From contig VWZF01002968.1 of NCBI GenBank assembly GCA_013396755.1, positions 1,206,407 to 1,270,406 of the forward strand: a DNA stretch of 64,000 bases, in the 5' to 3' direction. Shown here in pieces: positions 29,201-36,100 of this stretch. Origin of the DNA: Sclerurus mexicanus. Taxonomy: Eukaryota > Chordata > Aves > Passeriformes > Furnariidae. The translations under genes were made by a program, and so were the position numbers. How positions within the stretch are numbered: the first letter of the stretch is position 1; each line of letters begins with the position of its first letter. The notes under the pieces are model-generated. The model was not told where the DNA came from and searched no databases. It worked only from the letters and a program-made list of their open reading frames with translations.

Positions 29201-30116
29201 TCTGATCAAAGGATATCTGAATTTTAAGTGTTACTGTAAAATAAACAAATTTAATTATCAGAGAAAACAGATCTTATTAAGAACATTACTCCTTGCGTGT
29301 TACCACTTAACAGCATCTATAGACCTAGAACTCAAAACCAAATTAATTTGCATTTGACAACCTAAAGGGCTCCTCATGTATTATGTAGCTATGATTTAAA
29401 AACCTTGTTTCCTGAACCTAGATATAAGGCCCTCTCCTGCTGCAACAGTGGATTCCCTTCCAAGGTCCTTGAACCCTCCAATTTATGTTTACTAAGCAAA
29501 CATCTGTAGTGACTGAAGAGTTAATGTATGCTTGTTGCCACTTCTGCTGGAGACTGCCACCCCTGCAGCAAAATCAACAGGACACAGCACAGACTCAAAC
29601 CTCCTCTACTCCACCCCACAGCAGCATGTCTTCAGGTAAAACAGTTTTTTTAAGAGCTTTAAGCCAAAGAGAAGAGTAAAATGGATGAGACAGCTCATTC
29701 TTTTCTGGGGGTGATACTTTTGGTAATAAGCAAAAAAGAAGACAGGTGTCTTTAAAATAACCACAATAAGAGTCATTGGAAATAACACAGCAGAAACTTA
29801 AGAAAAGCTGCATTATTTTGAAGATATGTCTGGACTAATCTACCAGTTCCAACTATTTCAGTTTTCTTTTTTTCTTTTCCTTCCTGAGGAAGCAATTAAA
29901 ATCAAGCAGCTGGGCAATATCCCCACAGCAGACAAATCTGGAGTTACTCAAGCAGCAGTTTTTTTGTATTGTCTATAATGTCACACAAATGCCACCATTC
30001 ATGCCACAAGAAGGAACAATACACATAAATGGATAGCAGCACTGGTTTGGTTGCAGTTTTATCCACCACACAGCCAGAAATGAACCTTTATACTACAATG
30101 AAGTGGTTAGATAGGT

Positions 30117-30172
<56 letters not shown>

Positions 30173-33100
30173 CAATTAAGAAATGCAGTAGTTGTACTAC
30201 TGTTCGAACTGAATCTTAGGAAAACATAAAAATCTGAGCTGTCTCCTGCTGGTAAGGTTAAGGTTCTCTCTGAACTACTTTTCAAAGAATTTGGTTTAAA
30301 TTGAGTTCTGGTATGTTAGGCACAGAGGAATCAGTGAATTATATGCTGTTTTAGAGAGAAGGAAGCAGAGCTCCCCACATGTGAAGAGGAAGAAAAACAT
30401 TCTAGCAAGATCATCTCCAGGTTTTAATTTAAATGCTTGCTTTAAATGCACAGTCACCTTATTTTCTTTGTCCAAAACATACGTTATCAGAACATTCAGC
30501 AAGCAGGCACACTACATGCTTGACACAGCAACTAATATATGTTATGGGTAAAATCATGGGTCCTCTGAAGCCATGAATTTACACTCAGTTAAATTTGCAC
30601 TAGCATTTAATTTTCAAGCCTTTGTAAAAATGGGTGAGAAGAGAGCCTACCTGACAGATTACCAGAATTTTTAATCTTCAGGAACTGCACAAATCCCTGT
30701 TATCAGCTATAAAAGAAATGCAAAAATATCCCAATTGATCCCAAATATCCCAACTATCATCAAAGCACCAGAACCTCAAGACATAGAGTCCCAAACAGAT
30801 GCCATCACATTCTAAATGACTGACTTGAATAGAAGTAATTTCATTAGGATACAAATGACTTCAAACATTATAGCTAGCCTTTCAGTCTAAAATTATGGCA
30901 CTTAAAACTGGCATCAATTACGTCTGATTTCTTGGGCCAGCATCAGAGACATGAGCTGGATGCAGATTCTGCCACAGTTCACCTCTGAATTTCACAGCTG
31001 CTGAGCTTCCAAAGCTCCCACAGACTTCAACTGTCAGAGTGGATGCTGAAAACTTTAAAGGAAATCTCAGTACCCAGAGTCTCTATTTGCACCAGAACTG
31101 TTCTTCTTCTTCATATAGTTTGGACAAGAAAAAAATCATTAATGTTTGAATAAGGGTAAATTCACTCAACTAACAAGTGTGCTGTTGGAGATGCTGTCAA
31201 ACACTGGTGAAACCCATGGGATTGTCTGAGGTAAACTTGAAAGGGAATCATCCAACTAGCTTAAACTACTAATTTAACACTGACAGTCAAACTGGTGAGA
31301 CTATAAGCTGGTTTGCTGTCAACACTGTTGATCTCAGCACATACACAATATTCAAATATCTTTCACTACCATGGAGATGGTAGCCTTCTGTTAGACAAAG
31401 CTGATGTCTTATGTGAGTCAACTGAATTGCTGTGGAGACTCTGAATTTGTTTCACCTTTTCACTCATATGCTCAACTTCAACTTCTGCTCCCTCCTCATC
31501 AACTCAACACGTCACCTTCCTTCACACCAGGTGTTAGCAGCAGCACTGATTGATGCGTCCAGTTCCATTTATATCAGTCTAAGTACCAGACTTGGTTGTG
31601 CTGTACCAGAAAAAATGAGGCTTTGGGAATGCTGCAATCTGTGAGTAACCCAGCTCTTTGACAAAAAAGATGTTGGTGCTTGGTTTCAAACACCACTGCA
31701 TAAAAGCCTTCTTCCTTTCCTAGGGTTGCCATAACAACAAACAGAGCGCTGTCATTTTGCTAAGTAATGACAATGACAAATAAGTAAGAAATGCAAAGGT
31801 CTGGGGGACTGGGAGCAAGATTAGAGTTTCCCTTCCTGCCTTCACAAAACATTTTACTGTGGATTCATCTTGCAAATCCTAAGCTGTTCCTATGGGAACA
31901 TGAGAAATAGCTAGTGCTAGTGCTCTGTGTTGTCTCATTTTCAGAAAGCCAGTGTTGTTCTTGTGGATGCTCTGTCAAGACATTGCACAGCACATGATCC
32001 TGAGCTCACAAATGCCAGCAAAAATCTGGAATTAATTCTAATTTTACAGTGTAATAAAGTGATAATGCTGTCAGACCTTTTTCTCTTTGGTAGGCAAGAA
32101 GTGGTTACAGCAAAGATGACATTTTATTGAATGAACAAAATCATAGACAGGTGACTCAAGAAGTCAGGAAACTATTATTTGAATAATTCCTCTGTTAAGG
32201 ATGACAACGGAAAGCATTTTCTTCTTAATTGAATCAAGAATAACACCTAGGACACCAACCAGAAACAATAAGAGTGACATTCTTATCACTTCATCATGAA
32301 AGCTTGCTTTTTTCAAGTGATTTTCACTTGTGATCACTCAAGCTCTGATTTAACGGAAGAATTAATGTTATTTAATTTTTGCAGGTTGGGGGACGTTCTG
32401 TCTTACTGTACATAGTAAAAACATGATTTTCCTTTTTATGCACTTCAAAATGTAAATATTCCCTTTTCTTTCCTGCTACTTGGAACAAGTACATTTTCCT
32501 TCCATTTGTTGCATCTGTTAATTAAAATAAAATTACTGGAATTATGAAAGTTTAACCCTAAATGCTGTGATAACAACAGATATTCCTCACGTTTCTAACT
32601 TTCTTCTAAAACTTTTCACACGTACAGTGTCTGTTCCTTGACTCCAGTCTCCAGACACAATGATGATGACTCTGTTCCCACCTAGACACTGTCAGTCATA
32701 CGTTTCCTTCACATAAGCACAAATTCCTCACCAGACACCCCGCACCTCCTGCCTCCTTTCAGTCTTGATAACACTTGTGCAGTGTTCCTGCAATCTGTCA
32801 GCCCATGAAGACGGACTTGTATCCGTCTTGAGCTCTCATCACCCCTCCTGCAGGATCTTCTGTTGCCTTATTTCACTGTTTTCATAAGCAGTGATGTTAG
32901 CAGTTTAGGGCTTTAAGGGACTTTCTACATCTGCTTTAGGGCTTTTATGCCAATACAGAGGAGAAACAGTAACAAATTGGAACTTCATCTAACAATATAA
33001 TCCACAAACTGAAGACATTGCATTTGTTAACAATCATTAATATTGATCTACTGTGACAACTACACAGCATTTGCACTTCTCTTTTCTGGAAGCTAAGATG

Positions 33101-36100
33101 TTTAATGATAAATGAGGCGTGGTGGATTGAACCTGGCTGGATGTCAGGTGCCCACTCAAGCCACTCTATCACTCCACTCCTCAAATGAACAGGGAGACAA
33201 ACTTTAACAAAATGCTTATGGGTCGAGATAAGGGCAGGAAGAGATCACTCACCAACTGCTGTCATGGGCAAAACAGACTCGTCTTGGGGAAAAGTTACTT
33301 GAATTTATTACCAATCAAATCAGAATAGGATAATGAGAAATAAACCCAAATCTTAAAAACACCTTCCCCTACCCCTCCCTTCTTCCTGGTTTCAACTTCC
33401 CTCACAATTTTCTCTACCTTCCCCGCCAGCAGGACAGGAATGGGGCTGTGCTCAGCTCATCACAGTCTCTGCTGCTCGTTTCTCCTCAGAGGGAGGACTC
33501 CTCATGCTCTTTCCCTGCTCCAGCTTGGGGTCCCTCCCACTCTGTTGGACATGGGGGAAGATTCTAGCAGCTTCTCAGAAAAGCCAGCCCTGTAGTCTCC
33601 CCCTACCAAAACCTTGCAATGCAAACCCAATAGCTGAGGTTAAAAAGAAAAAAAGATTAAAAATCATATCGAGTTCCTTAAACCAGCATTTTGTATGACA
33701 CTTCTGCTTTAAACTCTCCCTGGACTGCAATGGGGTTGGGAAGTTAATCAGGACATATTTGAATATTAAAAGAGCAAAACCTATTGCTGTAAAATTCAAA
33801 TATAGCCCAACACCCACCTATGTCTTAAACACTCTAAAACAGCACTAAAATAATTGACCCCCAAGTGTTTAGTGGTATGAAACAAGGTTTATGAAAGGGA
33901 TGTAGTTGTAGTAACTGATCTATCCATATGAAATAATTACTTTCACCTATTAGAAAAAATTGAAGTTGCATAGCAAGCATACAGTCACCTGACAAGACAA
34001 GACAGAAAGACAGGACAGAGAAAATGCATAGGGACTGGTGACACGGAGAGAGTATCCCAGTATGACTGATCAGAAGTTCTCCTACATGCCACAAACATTG
34101 CTACTTCTCCAGATGACTAGGTTTCTCACTACAGAATTTCAGGCACTTAAATTAGTCACATTAGAGGGCAAGAGATAAGATGTCCCACATTCCCCAGGGA
34201 AAATTGTGATACATTCTGGAGGTGACATCTAGCGTGTAACATCATGTCTTTTATCATTACTTTAGTAATCGAGTCATAAATCCAGCAGACAAGTTCTGAG
34301 ATTTATATAGCCTTGAAACCTCCTGAGTCTCAAAATTCAAGTAATATCATAGTGATCTTGATATAATAGAAAGCCACAAGTTTCATACACACACACAAAC
34401 CCTGTCAAGACATGCAGACATAACTCACACAGGATCACACACCTGCAAAAAGTAAGCACAGTGAACATTTAAACATTTTTCTTCTTACCTGCTGCTGCTT
34501 CAGAACTGATGCTATCTTTAACTACACAAGCTGGACTTAGGGGCAAAACATCATCATCAAAACTGATCAGATCGCCTTCCACATCTAGTTTATTTTGCAA
34601 AGCAGGTGCTGAGGAGCTGGCTGCAGGTGACAATTCCCCCAGAGACTTCAAAGCTTTTTCTTGGGCAGATACAGAAGCCCACGAAGGAGCAGCAACTGGT
34701 TTAAGTGAGGCCAAAGACAGGGCAGGATTTTCTGCGTAACGTGACTTTTTAGGAATGAGAGGCCTTGGAGCAGGAACAGGAAACCGCTTTTGTCCATCAC
34801 TGTTTTCTGCAACTGATCCACTTCTTGCATCAAGCACATCACTACTGCTACTTTTAACAAGGCCCAGTCTTGGCTTCTTTGGCAGTTCAGGTTTGGTTCC
34901 AACACTGCTCCCAGCTAATTCAGACTGAGGCTGCAATTCCTTGGAAGCTGTTGATTTGCTTTCAGTCCACACATCCCAGTCTTCTGAAATTCTGCTTACC
35001 CCTGGCTTTGGAGCAACTACTGGCTTCTTTGCAGTAACAGATCTTGGGGTGAACGAACGAGGGGCAATTTCTGGCTTTTTTGTTAATCCTGAGGTATCAT
35101 TAGTTCCTTGGGATTCGAAAACTTTGATCCTTGAAACAATACTATTTTGGCTCTTTTCTGTACTCATGCTGTCCGTCACCAAATGATTGTCCAGTAAGCT
35201 GTCATCTAAAAGAGGTGACTGCTGAACTACAGGTTGCTGCTGTTTTGCAGTAGGCTGGTTCACTTCTTCGCCATTGTCTACCTTACTTTCAGTGCTCTTG
35301 GCCACAGGTCTGAGATTGCTTCTTGATCTTGGCTTTGGCACGGGACATATCACAGCACTGGGATTTTCTTGGCACCTCTGACCTTCAGGGTTTTCAAAGA
35401 CTATTAAAGGATTCTCATTTTCTGAAGGAGACTTATTCAGGAGAGATGCAGAAGGCCTAGGAGGTTTAAGAGGACTCTGCCCTGCTAACAGAAAAGGGTT
35501 CAGTTACCTACTCCAGAGCACTTCATGTGAATTTCTGACATCCATCAGGATGGTAACCATGATGGTTTTCATTCAGAACTTACTGGTGGTTGTGAAAATG
35601 CAGTGCTCTTTCTAGAAAGATACATGAAAAAATATACAAACTCTAGGAATAAGCTGAAAATTGCTGAAATACATGGTATCTACATGTTTTGAGTTCAAAA
35701 CTACTTGTTAACTAGCAGCACAGAGGGGCATGCAAACAACATCTAGACTGAAAAAGAGTACAGTAACTTCCTGAGCTTAGGTTTTTTTTTTTCCTGAGGT
35801 TTTCAGTCTGAATGTAAGACAGTGCTGCTATTTTGACTGGACATCTCAGCTCCTCTGGCCCCAAAGCTCTGACTGTAATTATGACTGAATCGAACAAAAC
35901 TTTGAAGATTTATTTATAGTCTGAAAGCAATGGTAGCTGTTCAGAAGAGAGGATTTTTACAGAAATTTAAGGGTTATTCACTTTAAATGCCGCACAGACC
36001 AATAACAGAGAACATCTTGGGGAGACAGAGTAAGGTTTTCATCAAGGAGAAATCCAAAACAGCCTCACCTCGACAGCCTGCAGATTCCCAGTGTGTAGGC

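Larger units (their letters stand above)
23657..34488 (-). other. SH3D19 intron 5 (10.8 kb)
   Basis: Largest intron inside the coding part. It carries a solo LTR (33118-33634), a compound AG/ACAG microsatellite (30117-30169) and a G+C-rich block at about 25025-25330 of unknown nature. No exon recognised. Confidence 0.75.
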
